Assembly (NCBI GenBank): GCA_003864495.1
Contig: ML133380.1
Coordinates: forward strand, 811,129 to 875,128
Origin: Nemopilema nomurai
Lineage: Eukaryota; Cnidaria; Scyphozoa; Rhizostomeae; Rhizostomatidae
Direction: 5' to 3'
DNA: 64,000 nucleotides
This document shows, in pieces, positions 26,201 through 38,555 of this stretch; position 1 is the stretch's first letter, and each line of letters opens with the position of its first letter. Both the position numbers and the translations under genes were made by a program. Below the pieces are notes generated by a model. That model was not told the origin of the DNA, ran no database searches, and worked only from the letters and a program-made list of their open reading frames with translations.

Positions 26201-29200
26201 GCCAATGACGTATCAACCCAGCACTGGGATATTCTTTATTTATAATGATTTGGATTGTGGTTTATCAACCACGGTTTATCAATCAAGGGAGCTGGTTTGG
26301 ATGAATCATGTTTTGGATTGTGATACATTAACCTTATAAAGGGACATGGAATATCAATCATATTTCGGATTATGATACATGGACCCTATAAAGGCTCATG
26401 GTATATCTATCAAACCTCGGATTGCGATGTACTAAGCCTATTGAGAGATTATGGTATATCAATCATATTTCGGATTATGCTACCTCAACCATATCTTGGC
26501 TTATGTCACAATAACTCTCAGGTGGGGGCATAAAAGCTGTTCTTTCAATTAAACCTCAGATCAACTTTACCCGAAAAAGAACGGTGAATCATATCAACAA
26601 AAAGGGGGTTAAATAACACTAATTTGGATGATGATGTGATGTGCAATCGCTACCTTGAAAGGGGCTTTCCACTTTCTGCTAACTTTGTGAATGACACTTC
26701 GAAAAGCTCGTCCATATTTTCGATGTTTTTACGGAAATATTCGAATTTACTGTTGAAGCAGTTGATGCTGTGATGTAGGACTGCATTGAAATCCGCCTGT
26801 AGGTGAAAATTATGGTAAACAATGGTAAAAACGCATCGAGATAACAGAATCTTCAATAAAAATGGGTCGTGGACTAACGACCTGAAGTACATTGGGTGAA
26901 GATAAAAGTATGATAGAATATAGGATCAATCAGAGCTACAAAACGTAACCAGGGAAAAATCGTAATGCATTTATCGTTTGTCAAGGGTCAGACTCGGCTC
27001 AAGACCTCGGGTAGCCTAGCCCTCTTTCCAACGAGACGATCGACGATCGATTTCTCTTCCCTCGCAGAATGGTCATCTTCTGGTTAAACAACAATCAGAA
27101 GGATCATTTTAAAAACTTTCATCTGCTCAGTTTTTAATGACTATACCCTTCTTTTGATAGAATTACCCCCAGGCTCTGTCCTTTGGGCTTTTCATCTCAA
27201 TATCACAATAATTTTACTTATGAGCTTCAAACACATCAAACGCTAGTCAAAGCTCATAAACATTTTTGGGTCCAAGGAAAGATTTACTTCAGAAATACAA
27301 TACTAATCTCTCGCATTGTGAATCAAAATCATCTTTTGAAAAAAATTGTTACCAAACTGGAGAAGATCAAGAGTTCAGGCGAATCTAGGGATACAAATGT
27401 TACGAATTTCTATAACAGAAAAAAGGAAGGGAAAGTAGGTAAAACAGAAATCAAAAAAGAGAAGAAAAAGAAAAAAGAAAGAAAAATAAATAGAATTAAA
27501 AAAAAAATTAGTACCTTTCCCTGGGCTATCAAATTGAGCTGTTTCTCCAACGCTGCTCTCATTGTTGGCAAAACCAGCTCTGGATCAATCTGGTGCGGAA
27601 AAAATCTCTACGTTTCAATCTAGACAGACCAAAAAGAAATCAAATTCTTGTGTGGTACGCGGCCGCTAAAGAAATCCCTTATGTCAGTTGCCATTGGCAT
27701 GCCGAGAACGAATGAATACCTTGGATAATACCTTGCCCCCATATATTCATATTGGCGACTTGTCACTCAACAGCAAAGTCTCTTCAATTGAAAATTGCTT
27801 CAGCTTATAAATAAAGCTCAAAGAAAGGCAGTGAAACGACTGATTTCGTAGCTAAACGTCATTTCAACTGTACAAGACTGTCTCCAAAGAAATCACACAG
27901 TTGAATGGTATTATTTCCATTGCTTTATTACAGCTACCTTGGATTTTCAAAAGTTAAATGCAGCATTCCTAGCTTAGCATCTTTGAATTCCTAGCCTATT
28001 TCTTGGAGCTTATCTCGCAACAGGTACCGTACCATTTCAAAAAGTACCACTAAGAATAATGAAGGCTTCAAGAAGAAAAGCCAAGGAAAGGTTTCGATTA
28101 ATCAGTCATAATAAGTATCATAACGAAGTGGGATACCTTCTGATAGCCATGGACAAGGACTATGCCGAGAGACGTAGGCTGAAGGCGCCTGCCTGATGCA
28201 ACCTGAACATAATTCCGCTGGCAAATATTGTTAATATGAACCGGTATGCTGGCGTCCTAAAACAGATGAGAGATGTCTAAGCAAAGGATCGCCTCAGCTC
28301 AAGCTAGTGGCATCCTGTCTGATCAGCTACCGATGGACAAAGGATCAAGGTGTAGTTAACACCTACCAAAAGATACCGGAAGATAAACCTCGCTAATATG
28401 AAACAGTTTTAGGTACTAAGCTGCTGCGAAAATTAGCATAAAATAATGTCAAGGTGGATGACCTAGCCAGCAATTGTAATTTTCAAGAGATGGTCAAGGG
28501 GTGCAGCTCCCCTGTTCCATCATAATCTGCTTCTGTTTTACGTATATTTAATACTGCAATAGGATAAACAGATTTTGAAAAATTGAACCAGGAAATATTA
28601 AAGATACAGCAAAACTGTTAAATGACGTACAGTTCCAATTCCATGTTTCTCCATTTTACTAATGAGTTCACTTTCAGTCAGCAGATCAGGAGGGCTCGTC
28701 TGTTTTTCCACCAGCTTGACCTACCATGTGACAAAAAGAGCGTTGACTCGGGGTAGGATGACAAGAAAAACCAACAACAACGACAACAACAAGAACATCA
28801 ACAACAACAACAACAATAAGAACATCAACAAAACGACAACAACAACAGCAACAACAACATCAAGACTGACGAAGCAGGACTAATTTATAGCTTCTTCAAC
28901 CGATAATGAAATGAGATGTGAGAACTTTCAAGATGCTGCAACAAATGGGCCTAAACCAGAGAAAAGCACTGTTTACTATATCAAACCGACTTCTGAAATC
29001 GGTCTCATTTCCCAGAACTGCGACGTTATAGCTACGTTAGATCACTAGATGAAATTATCTCTGCGGCACTTACTTCCTTGATATCACACGTGGCTCCTTT
29101 CTGGAAGTGAGGAATGGACTCTTCCGGTTGGATTGCCTGCCAGTACATAATCGTGGTGAATCCAGGCGATTTCAACGTTTTCCCTTCGCAGCTGAACTCC

Positions 29201-32200
29201 TCTTTGTTGACACGGAATCCGACTGTAGTCAGCATGTATTTGCAATCAAAGCTTACCTAAAGAGTGAGTATTCAATAATCGATTATCATATTATTGGTAA
29301 CATAATGCATGTGAACTCAGAAGCTTCCGGGGGAGAGGATCGAATAGAGCATAGAGAACTTGGCAATCGTTCAGTCAACGAACGACTGTGTTTTACCGTT
29401 TTGTGTAACTAGGTTAAAGTGCTAGATTAAGAACCAGAGAAACCGTCAATTGTATATCAGATACAATAAAAGACATCGCAACACAGATATAAACATAGTT
29501 ATGCTTGTTTCATAAGAAAATAACGATTGTTCACTGGGAAAAGGTGTGTTGATACGCTCACTATTGCCAGGTCAGGCGCAAAGGCAATAAGAAATCTCTG
29601 CTTTGGAAGTTCACTGTTGCAGCTAGTTAAGTCAAGATAGTTAATCAATTTGAGAATGGAGTTAAGTCAAGATAATTAGTTAATTCGAGAAACCTGAATA
29701 GATAAAAACATGTTATCAGACTTCTTTTGTTGCAAAAACGAAGAAAACTCACGGTGGCAATAAAGTGCCTGACTATATAGTCATAAACCATCCAGGAATC
29801 GTGCGAAAACTCATTCTCACTGGCTGACTTCAAAGGGGTAATCGGAGGGTGATCCCCGACATCTGTTCCTTTCCTATAAAGAAGAAAGGGTGTAGAAACG
29901 AGCAAAATTTAATGATATCCCATTTAAAAAGATTAGCTTGAATAGTTTCATAGATCGAAATCACATTTCTCAGTCAAATAAAAAAATAACGTCACAAAAA
30001 GGAACCCTTTTTTGAATAAAGAAAAAGGTAGATATCATATCTGATTTTTTATCGTCTTAATGATTTCAAGTATCAAAGTTCTTTGTAGCAAAGATGAAGG
30101 GAGAGAAGGAGTAATGGTAACACAGAGGGAGTGATGGGTAACACAGTATTGTAATCAAGTAACCAGCGGTGGGGAAACAGTAATATAATCAAGTAATCAT
30201 TGATTGGGAAAACAATAATGTAATCAAGTAGCCATTGGTGGGGAAAACAGTAACGTAATCAATTAATCATTGATAGGGAAAACAGTAACGTAATCAAGTA
30301 ACTATTGATGGGGAAAACAGAAATGTAATCAAGCAATTATTGATTGGGAAAACAGCAATGTAATCGAGTAATCATTGATAGAGAAAACAGTAACGTAGTC
30401 AAGTAACTAGTGATGGGGAAAACAGAAATGTAATCAAGTAATCATTGATAGAGAAAACAGTAACGTAATCAAGTAGCTATTGATGGGGAAAACAGAAATG
30501 TAATCAAGCAATTATTGATTGGGAAAACAGTAATGTAATCAAGTAATCAGTGATTAGGAAAACAAACTTTGGCTTGGAGATTCCATCGCGAAGCAGCTCT
30601 CTGACGTATGAACCCCAGAGTGGGTGATTTGATTGCTGTTTTAACGGTTCACTAAAAAGCAAAAGAGAACATAATTTAGAAACAGAACTAGAGCTGACTG
30701 ATAAACATCTATTCTATGTTAAAAGTATGTACTAATTTAACTTGGCAATAGGATTAAATGAATATGATTACGTCATGATTCAATTGCGAGTCGACTTCAA
30801 GTGGATCGAAGAAAGTGGCTACCCGAACAAAATTTGAAATTTCCATCAACAACTACAAAATAAAATCAACTAGAAAAGAACTATAACTAGATATAACTAA
30901 ATATAATTAGATAAAACATAAATAAAATATTACAAATGTTATAGACGAACTGAATGCAAAAACTGGGCAGCCAATAGTTGTTTGTGTATTTTAGTAGTTT
31001 GAATTAATATCACGATCATTAGGCTAAGCAAGTTGGTCAATGAAATCAGTAGCAAGGGCCTAATGTTCTAATCGGCCAAGTGACGTCATCAGCAGAGTCC
31101 TTCTGACTGATTTTGGATTGATGTAAGATATGCGAGTACTCACATCAAGTCGAAATTCTCCGGGTACTGGGTCGTTTCTGTTCTTGGGTAACTAATGTAT
31201 CCCTGTTTGCGGATTGAAAGATGATTTGAAAACAAAGGGCGGCAAATGCAAGGGCAACAAATAAAAGGATGCTACGTGGAGACTTTCTAGATAAAACAAC
31301 GAGAGATTGGTATCATTTATATGAAAGCTGATGGAAATAAGGGTCAGAGGGCCTATTTGTTAAGGAGGAGCTGGTATGAATGATATATAAATACAGGAAA
31401 AACTGAAAGAATCAAAAGGAACACAGCGACCCCTCCTTGAAGATGGAAAAGTAAAGAAGAAGAGGAAAAGGCGAAGAAGAAAAGGCGAAGAAGAAGGAAA
31501 AATAAAGAAGAGGGTATGAATAAGCGGAAAAAATTTAGAACATGGAAAGAAGTGGAAGATGGAACGAAGTGGAAGATAAAATGAAATGGAAGATGAAAAG
31601 TATGGAAAATTGCTGGATACCCATATGAAACTCAAAGATAAAAATTAGCTCACTTGGATGTACAGTTTCTCAGCAATATGCATCGTCTGTTGAGGTCCGA
31701 TTCCGAGCGAAGAAGATGCAACTCTGAGCATTTCCACTGTATTTAACGCCCCCGGGCGTGCCTTCAATTTCTCCTTCGTTGTAACGCTTGTCACTCTAGA
31801 AACAAGATGAGTTGTTTAAGAACGTGCAACCAAAGTTTGGAGATCTAAGGCATAACAACGTGCAAGAGAATCAATCAGTTAATCAATCAAGCAAGCAATC
31901 AATTAATCGGTGAATGAATAAAGTTGTTGGGTGCTTTCACAGGTAGATACATAGTTATATCTAGATTGGGTGACAAGCCAACTTAGATTAATCTTGTGAT
32001 TCAAAGCGAGTTTTCCATTGCAAAAAGTGGGACAACAAAGGTCCAGAATGTAACTTTGCACTTGGTGTTCTCCTGTTTAGGCCAACGTGGGAAACCGACA
32101 TTACTCGAGAATTTGGGCCTGTGCGGAGTACCGGACATTAATCCAAGAATCAAGAAAAAGCAGACATTACTTCAAGATTTTTATCAGTTTTGTTGCTACC

Positions 32201-35200
32201 AAGAAGACTTTATTCGACCGAAGAATTCCTCAATTCACAGACTAGTTAGACACTATACTAGTAACAAACGAAAGATATTTACGAAAAGGTTCACGAGTAG
32301 GACAAACGAAGAGTGCATTGTCAACAAACTGTATACAACTCATATAGAATCACGTATACAACTCACATGGCATCAGTAAACCCTTTCACCATGTTATGAA
32401 ACATGTTACCGACATCTCTGTCGAAAACACGGACACGAGACCAGTCCAACTTAATGCACTGACCAGAGGGTAATTTTATCTAGAGTGAAATGAAATTAAT
32501 TAAAACAAAACGAAGGAGCCAATATCAATACGTGAGTGACCGCTATGTCAAATAGGAAAAAATTAGATTTTCATCATTTCGACTGGATGGTTAGATTAAA
32601 TTGAAAACCAAATGACTATTGAAAACGACAATAAAACAGAACATTTCATTTTGTTAATATAAAAAATTATTCACGATAAAAAAACAACACCTATTGTGAG
32701 ATAGCCATGTGTATACGTTCGTTATATAAGTAAGTCAAAAATTGGTAAAAATGCATAAACACTAGCGCAAATACAAAACTATTTAGAAAATGATGAAAAG
32801 TGAAGCTGAAAGACAAAAGGCCTTAAATTGTTTTTAAAACTGTGTTAATGTTTCCCAGCTGGCCCTTGAGATCACACCGAGAGATAAAGACATTCTGATG
32901 AAAGATAAAGTGGTAGACTTTTCTAGATTACAACAGAAGTGCATAGGAAAAACATAACAAGTATATTTTCTAGCTTTCTTGACAACATTGACAATAGAAG
33001 GGCAATGTACCTCAACTTGTAACTGCCAGTATGGTTCTGGTTTAAACGACTGAATCTGGTCATGTCTCTCCACACAGAAGCCAAGTGTTGGTGTTTGACA
33101 AGGGCCGTAGGAAATAAGAGAGCTGTCCAAATCTCCATACTTTCCCTGTAAATTGAATATGAAACAATTATAGAGAGTGCGGAAAAAGAACCGACCAGAG
33201 AGAGACTCGAACTCACGACCCCTGACTTTGTACGCCAAGTGCTCTACCGCTGAGCTATCGGGTCATGCTTTCAAGCCAGCACTCGAGGCCAAGCCATTTA
33301 TCCTCACTGCTCCTCTCTTTAACCGACTGCACAGGGGAGCCATCGCAGCTCCATCGCAATGTGCAGAGGAGCTGTTTAGTGAGAGAGATTTGCCCACACC
33401 AGGAGGGCCATCCTAGCCCCGACACTGGATAGGGTGGAGGAAGAGAAAGTGTTATGGGCAACAGGATTTCTTACGAAGAATAATAGAGAGTACAGAAAAA
33501 TGACAGACCCGAGCGAGGCTCGAAGCCACGATCCCTGACTTTGTACGCCAAGTGCTCTACCGCTAAGCTATCGGTTCATGCTTTCAAGCCGTCATTCAAG
33601 GCCAAGCCATTTATCCGCACTTCCCCTCTCCTTTCGTAGTCTCTATGATTCTTCGTAAGAATTCCTGCTGCCTATGACACTGAATACGAAAGTTTACTTG
33701 GAGAATAAAACAGAGAATTTAACTAACTTCTCCGCAGAATCAGGAGAAATGCTTCGTTGACTAGGGGCAAGAAAATTTCTATATAACATACCTGATCATA
33801 AAACAATAAAACATCCCTGTTCACACCCATAAAACGTTAAGTCTTTACTGATAGTTAAAGAGGATTCTGCAATGTATAGGAATTTTCCATCGGAAAGTCC
33901 TGTTGTTGAAAACTGATCTTTCTAAGATAGCCGAAGAACAGTTTAGGCTGCAAAATTGCTATCTATACAACGCTTTTGGTTTATAGGGAGGGACGGTCCT
34001 AAGTTGAAATCTCGACCTTCACTCTCAATGTGATGGTCCTATAGCCGTTTTTGGTGCTGAGAACAGGACGGTTCCATATTGCATTTCCGAATTTCCGAGT
34101 TGTCACTCCGACAACTGGGGCTTTGTGCCACATACAAATAAACATATTTGTAATACAGATAAACTGTTCCAGGGGAGTTTACAATTATAACGCTTAAAGA
34201 AATAAAGCTCTAACTAATATCAGGGGCAGTATGCAAAAAACGATGAGAGATTGATCTAAAATATGTAAATTGGTAAAATAGGTAAAATTTGCCTTCAATT
34301 AAACATTCAATTAAACGATTTTCGGAACTTTTTTGAGTGGAACTATTCTTGTCAAAGCGTGCTCACGTGTCAACAATGCTCGCAAAGTTGAATACCGACT
34401 GTGGCAACGAAATTAGCTAGCTATAAAAACCGAACCAAAACATCAGAACGAGAGGATTTCGTATAAAGAAAAGCATAACAAGCAACAAAGAAGATGAAAC
34501 CAGCAATTTAAATGCCCAGTATGAAGAAAAAATGCAGGGTTCGCAGAGAAAAACCCTCAAAAAGTTAATCTTTTATTTGTCCAAATATGATTAAATAGCA
34601 CATTATTACTAAAATAAGGCGCTGGAAAAATACAAACTTATATTTCAAAATTAAAAGTATATTGAATATCATATATACGTTGATCATATACGCATGTGGA
34701 ATATGGGAAATGACAATTCCAATGAACTATCGCAAGTTTCACGCTTTGTCGTGCAACCAATCAAGAGGTACCATTGCCTAATCAATACGTTATGATCGTA
34801 TTGGGCGTGAAACTATGAGAAGGAACTAAGGGCTGTCATGTTATTTCTATATAGAACCATGTTATATCTACGACCGTACCGTTCTATATAGAACCGTCTT
34901 GTTCTACTTACGACCGTACCGTTCTATGTAGAACCGTCTTGTTCTATTTACGACCGTACCGTTCTATATAGAACCGTCTTCTTCTATTTACGACCGTACC
35001 GTTCTATATAGAACCGTCTTGTTCTATTTACGACCGTACTGTTCTATATAGAACCGCCTTGTTCTATTTACGACCGTACGTTCTATATAGAACCGTCTTG
35101 TTCTATTTACGACCGTACCGTTCTATATAGAACCGTCTTGTTCTATTTACGACCGTACCGTTCTATATAGAACCGTCTTGTTCTATTTACGACCGTACCG

Positions 35201-38200
35201 TTCTATATAGAACCGTCTTGTTCTATTTACGACGTACCGTTCTATATAGAACCGTCTTGTTCTATTTACGACCGTACCGTTCTATATAGAACCGTCTTGT
35301 TCTATTTACGACCGTACCGTTCTATATAGAACGTTTGTTCTATTTACGCCGTTCTATATAGAACCGTCTTGTTCTATTTACGACCGTACCGTTCTATATA
35401 GAACCGTCTTGTTCTATTTACGACCGTACGTTTTATAGAACCGTCTTGTTCTACTTACGACCGTACCGTTCTATATAGAACCGTCTTGTTCTACTTACGA
35501 CCGTACCGTTCTATATAGAACCATCTTGTTCTATTTACGACCGTACCGTTCTATATAGAACCGCCTTGTTCTATTTACGACCGTACCGTTCTATATAGAA
35601 CCGTCTTGTTCTATTTACGACCGTACCGTTCTATATAGAACCGTCTTGTTCTATTTACGACCGTACCGTTCTATATAGAACCGTCTTGTTCTATTTACGA
35701 CCGTACTGTTCTATATAGAACCGCCTTGTTCTATTTACGACCGTACCGTTCTATATAGAAATGTCTTGTTCTACTTACGACCGTACCGTTCTATATAGAA
35801 CCGTCTTGTTCTATTTACCACCGTACCGTTCTATACAGAACCGTCTTGTTCTATTTACGACTGTACCGTTCTATATAGAACTGTCTTTTTCCATAAAAAA
35901 CCGAGCCGTCCCATTTACGACCACGTTTTATAAAGGACCATACCGTCCAATTGGCTTGGACCGTAATTCACTTAAGATTGTCCCATTCCGCAACCATAAA
36001 AATTCTAGACAGGTGATACCCAAATGGAACAATTCGATATAGAACGGTTCTAAGTGGCAACCCAAACCCTACCCGTACCCAAGTGGAACTGTTCCAACAG
36101 ATCCCGTAAAAGTGTGGCCCAATGCCTGATTGTCCTTACCTGAAAGTACCTGGTCTGAAATCGGGTGAACGCGCAACCAACTCTTAGATCCAACTCCTGC
36201 CTTGCATCAACAGAGAGTGACTCATTCTTATTTGGCTCTGTAAGATTTTGCATTGCGTACCGAATATCTTTTTCTGTCACTGCAGAAAACTTTGCTCTGA
36301 AGATGACCTGCAGCCGAAATACCTTTTATTAATTGTGGGTAATGCTATATGAAAGACATAAGTTTCATTAACATCATTAAGTAGCTTTTGAAACTCTGGC
36401 TAGAAAAATAAAAACATTTGTTCTAAAAACTATCATAGTGACGATTTGCATCATGATGGCTTCCTGGTATAGTTTTGCATGTATTAAGGGACTTATACCC
36501 AAAGAGAGCACTGGGAGAATCGTATTTTTTAATGGAAATAAATTTTACCTTTTCTCCAGGCTGCCCCCTCTTCATTACAGATTCAGTACAATCAACAACC
36601 TTAAAAAAATGAATTATGACAGAAATTATGAATATTTACTACCCCAAATCTTCCCCAAATCCTCTCAAATAACTATGTAGAAAAAACAATAGAAATTGTT
36701 AAAGTGTCCTTTAGGCTTCTAAAATGCCTAGTAACAATTTATTTGAAGAAAAGTTTAAGTAGTTCAATATGAAACATCAAGTTGATGCTGTATAAGTGTA
36801 TCAGGCAAGAGACATGACACAGTACTTTGCATTAAAAAACAAAAAACCATAAAATGTACACAAAAATAATCTCTGTAAAATGAATCCGGAAGAGAAAGAT
36901 GCTTGAAAGAATTAATTGCACATTAATTCATCTGCAGCCAGCAAAAACACAAGATAATTGTCTGTTAATCTAAAAGCAGTGTATCTTGATAATTGGAAAA
37001 GAACTTGCTAAGTTAAAAAAATACATGCATAAACTACATGATAGACAGCTGAGAAAAATTAATGAACAGTGTATCCATTGCAAATCAAAGACAATTTTAT
37101 TCCTAGCAGAACAGAGTTGTTCTACACTACCTCAAAGCAAATGTTTTCACCCTCCTTGTCACAATCAAGCCATAAAACAAGGTAATCAACTCCACGAGCC
37201 TAAAATCAAACCATCAAAAATTCATTGCAGTAAAAAATACTCTGCACTCCAGGTACAAATTTGTTGATGCTACAATATCTTTCTTTACAACCCACTTATT
37301 CCTGGAATGAAAAAGTTGCAATATCACAAACATGAACATTTGCAGTCCAAACCAAGATAAAAACATGAAAAAGTATGTAGGAATGAAAAACAAATAAGCC
37401 CTCAACATCAATTTAAATCTTTGATTACCAAGATATTCTACTGGGTTTCAAGTAACTAGAATGAATGAAAAAATATGATGATACCTCAGACTCCAGAAAT
37501 TTAGGAATATTGAGATTTTCCATTGCTTCCTTTTTCCTTGTTGGGGCTTCAAAAAGTTCTCCCTACAAAATTTACACAGGTTTAAAGTCCAAGCCAAGTC
37601 TTTTCAAAACAACCCTGTATCACTGAATACAAAGTACAACAAAATTTACTTTAAAAAAATTTCCAAAAGTTGAAAAATCCATTTCAAAAGTCCTGTCAAG
37701 CTCAAACTGAAAAATTAATGATATATTATTTATAGTTCACAGTCTTGCTTTTATACTCCTTCTTTTCATATAGTAGCATATGAAAAAGCAAAGATATGCA
37801 TTTCCTGCCATTCTGATATCCTATCGTCTACATCTTCTATAAACATTTTGAATTTTAGAAGGCATATAAACGTAAAAGTTTTATTTAGGGTTTTGTTTGG
37901 GCAACTGTGGCTTTCTTGACTTTAGTGAGGCAATTTAAAGGAAAAATTCATGTCTTCAGAGCTAGAACAATTTTGAGGTAGCTGTTGGTTCTCTAGAAAT
38001 TGAGAGCAGAGAAAAGAAGCTTACAGGATCCACTACATCCCAGTTATTATACTGGGACCTGAAGTCCAAGGACATCACATGGCCACAGACAGAAGTCATC
38101 TTAAACTTGACTGTATGTCCAATAAAAGTTCCATGGTACTCATGAACCTGACACGCTGGGGACAGACCTATAAGATAATGCATTTAAACTTTGAAAATTA

Positions 38201-38555
38201 TTAAACAATTACTAAACTTTAGAGTTAGTCAGATAGCTCCAGGTGTTTTAAAATCTAAAAAAAAATATTTTCTTAGAATGACCTAAATAATTTATTGCTA
38301 TCCAAAGCTAAATATTCAAAATAACAATATATAATAACACATATGTTTACAGAGGAAACCTTTGACATCATTAGTAAACTAGGGTTACGTTTAATTAGGG
38401 TAATCATGTCTTAAAAACAATGAATAATTTCTTTAGAAAATCTATTCATAATTTCAAAAGTAACCTTTTCTAGAATTGACTCTGCCATTTGAAAGGATCT
38501 TAGCAATCGAAAGCGCAAGAGATGGCTTCTCTGCAACCATCAAAACAGTCTTCAT
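23269..38555 (-). CDS. TOP3B: DNA/RNA topoisomerase III beta, 22 exons
   Basis: Type IA topoisomerase acting on DNA and RNA, usually with TDRD3. Exons (minus strand): 38555-38465, 38167-38025, 37562-37485, 37199-37131, 36599-36549, 36307-36140, 33145-33011, 32479-32367, 31795-31654, 31202-31144, 30651-30568, 29873-29753, 29256-29074, 28720-28631, 28256-28137, 27589-27515, 26796-26654, 26176-26059, 25198-25139, 24737-24538, 23932-23830, 23599 to the end. Seen: [14 protein letters not shown] start; TOPRIM acidic triad in WLDCDKEGE (D116, D118, E120); catalytic tyrosine about Y335 in [19 protein letters not shown]; and C-terminal zinc-binding CxxC pairs (CGKC, CPYC, CNQC, CPFC). The original frame ends after an RGG tract at 23348, giving 865 residues (human 862). 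The conserved-looking KMSLADFL tail lies in the next frame, ending at 23269, so an indel is suspected near 23350-23390. Confidence 0.96.
24100..24470. repeat. GAT-rich low-complexity tract in TOP3B intron
   Basis: Irregular GAT/ATT trinucleotide-like repeats interspersed with GTGATTA strings. Not coding. Confidence 0.7.
24775..24915. repeat. TGAT/TGAC tetranucleotide repeat in TOP3B intron
   Basis: Imperfect TGAT and TGAC tetramers just upstream, in the transcript sense, of the TOP3B exon at 24737. They create spurious serine/glutamine/isoleucine-rich open frames on the minus strand. Confidence 0.8.
25513..25830. repeat. 24-bp / 96-bp hierarchical array of CRE-like octamers
   Basis: Subunits of 24 bases are organised into a 96-base higher-order period: the string GTTAGAA recurs at 25521, 25617 and 25713. 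Most subunits carry TGACGTCA, the palindromic CREB/ATF site. I count eight perfect octamers plus several one-base variants. The array lies in a TOP3B intron. Because 24 is a multiple of three, it leaves open frames on both strands that are not genes. Confidence 0.9.
26225..26520. repeat. Degenerate ~60-bp repeat in TOP3B intron
   Basis: About five diverged units share TTTCGGATTATG-like and GGTATATCAATC-like segments. They lie between two TOP3B exons, with no coding signal. Confidence 0.6.
28765..28865 (+). repeat. CAA trinucleotide microsatellite
   Basis: Imperfect CAA/AAC repeat with AACATC interruptions, just upstream (transcript sense) of the TOP3B exon at 28720. Confidence 0.85.
30136..30566. 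repeat. 35-bp minisatellite, about 12 copies
   Basis: Direct repeats of 35 bases sharing GGGAAAACAG and GTAATCAAGTAA. The array fills a TOP3B intron. Its last unit runs into the 5' splice site of the exon at 30651-30568, where the donor reads GTTTGT inside the repeat edge. Confidence 0.9.
31430..31600 (+). repeat. Homopurine GA-rich tract
   Basis: Long stretch almost entirely A and G on the plus strand, in the TOP3B intron next to the exon at 31654. In the transcript it is pyrimidine-rich. The tract is low-complexity and non-coding. Confidence 0.7.
33165..33300 (-). mobile_element. tRNA-like repeat, copy 1
   Basis: The minus strand at about 33263-33190 reads as a tRNA-like sequence: A box TAGCTCAGCGG, T loop TTCGAGT, and an acceptor stem pairing at six of seven positions. 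The anticodon arm is poor, with a short stem and an enlarged loop, so this is not called as a working tRNA gene. A second copy lies 290 bases away, with shared flanking sequence on both sides. Confidence 0.7.
33456..33675 (-). mobile_element. Inverted-repeat unit enclosing tRNA-like copy 2
   Basis: Ends are imperfect inverted repeats of about 26-28 bases (GGCAACAGGATTTCTTACGA at the left, its near-complement at 33648-33675). Between them lies a second tRNA-like copy in minus orientation (about 33568-33495), with A box TAGCTTAGCGG and a matching acceptor stem. This looks like a small non-autonomous element in a TOP3B intron. Confidence 0.7.
34840..35895. repeat. 40-bp palindrome-bearing satellite array, about 26 copies
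   Basis: Highly uniform tandem array in the TOP3B intron between exons 36307-36140 and 33145-33011. Each 40-base unit holds the perfect palindrome GTTCTATATAGAAC, then GTCTTGTTCTATTTACG, then ACCGTACC. Units with short deletions occur near 35230, 35330 and 35430, and the right end decays gradually past 35880. There are no unique spacers, so this is not a CRISPR array. Confidence 0.95.

Noticed and set aside
27183..27623. 146-residue plus-strand lysine-rich open frame
   Set aside because: It is antisense to a TOP3B exon (27589-27515) and driven by a purine-rich tract.
33190..33263. Functional tRNA gene
   Set aside because: The anticodon stem is short and its loop enlarged, and a diverged second copy lies nearby in a repeat unit. 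It is better read as a tRNA-derived repeat.
34840..35895. CRISPR-like regular array
   Set aside because: It is a contiguous tandem satellite with no variable spacers, in a eukaryotic intron. The 35-bp array at 30136-30566 was rejected for the same reason.
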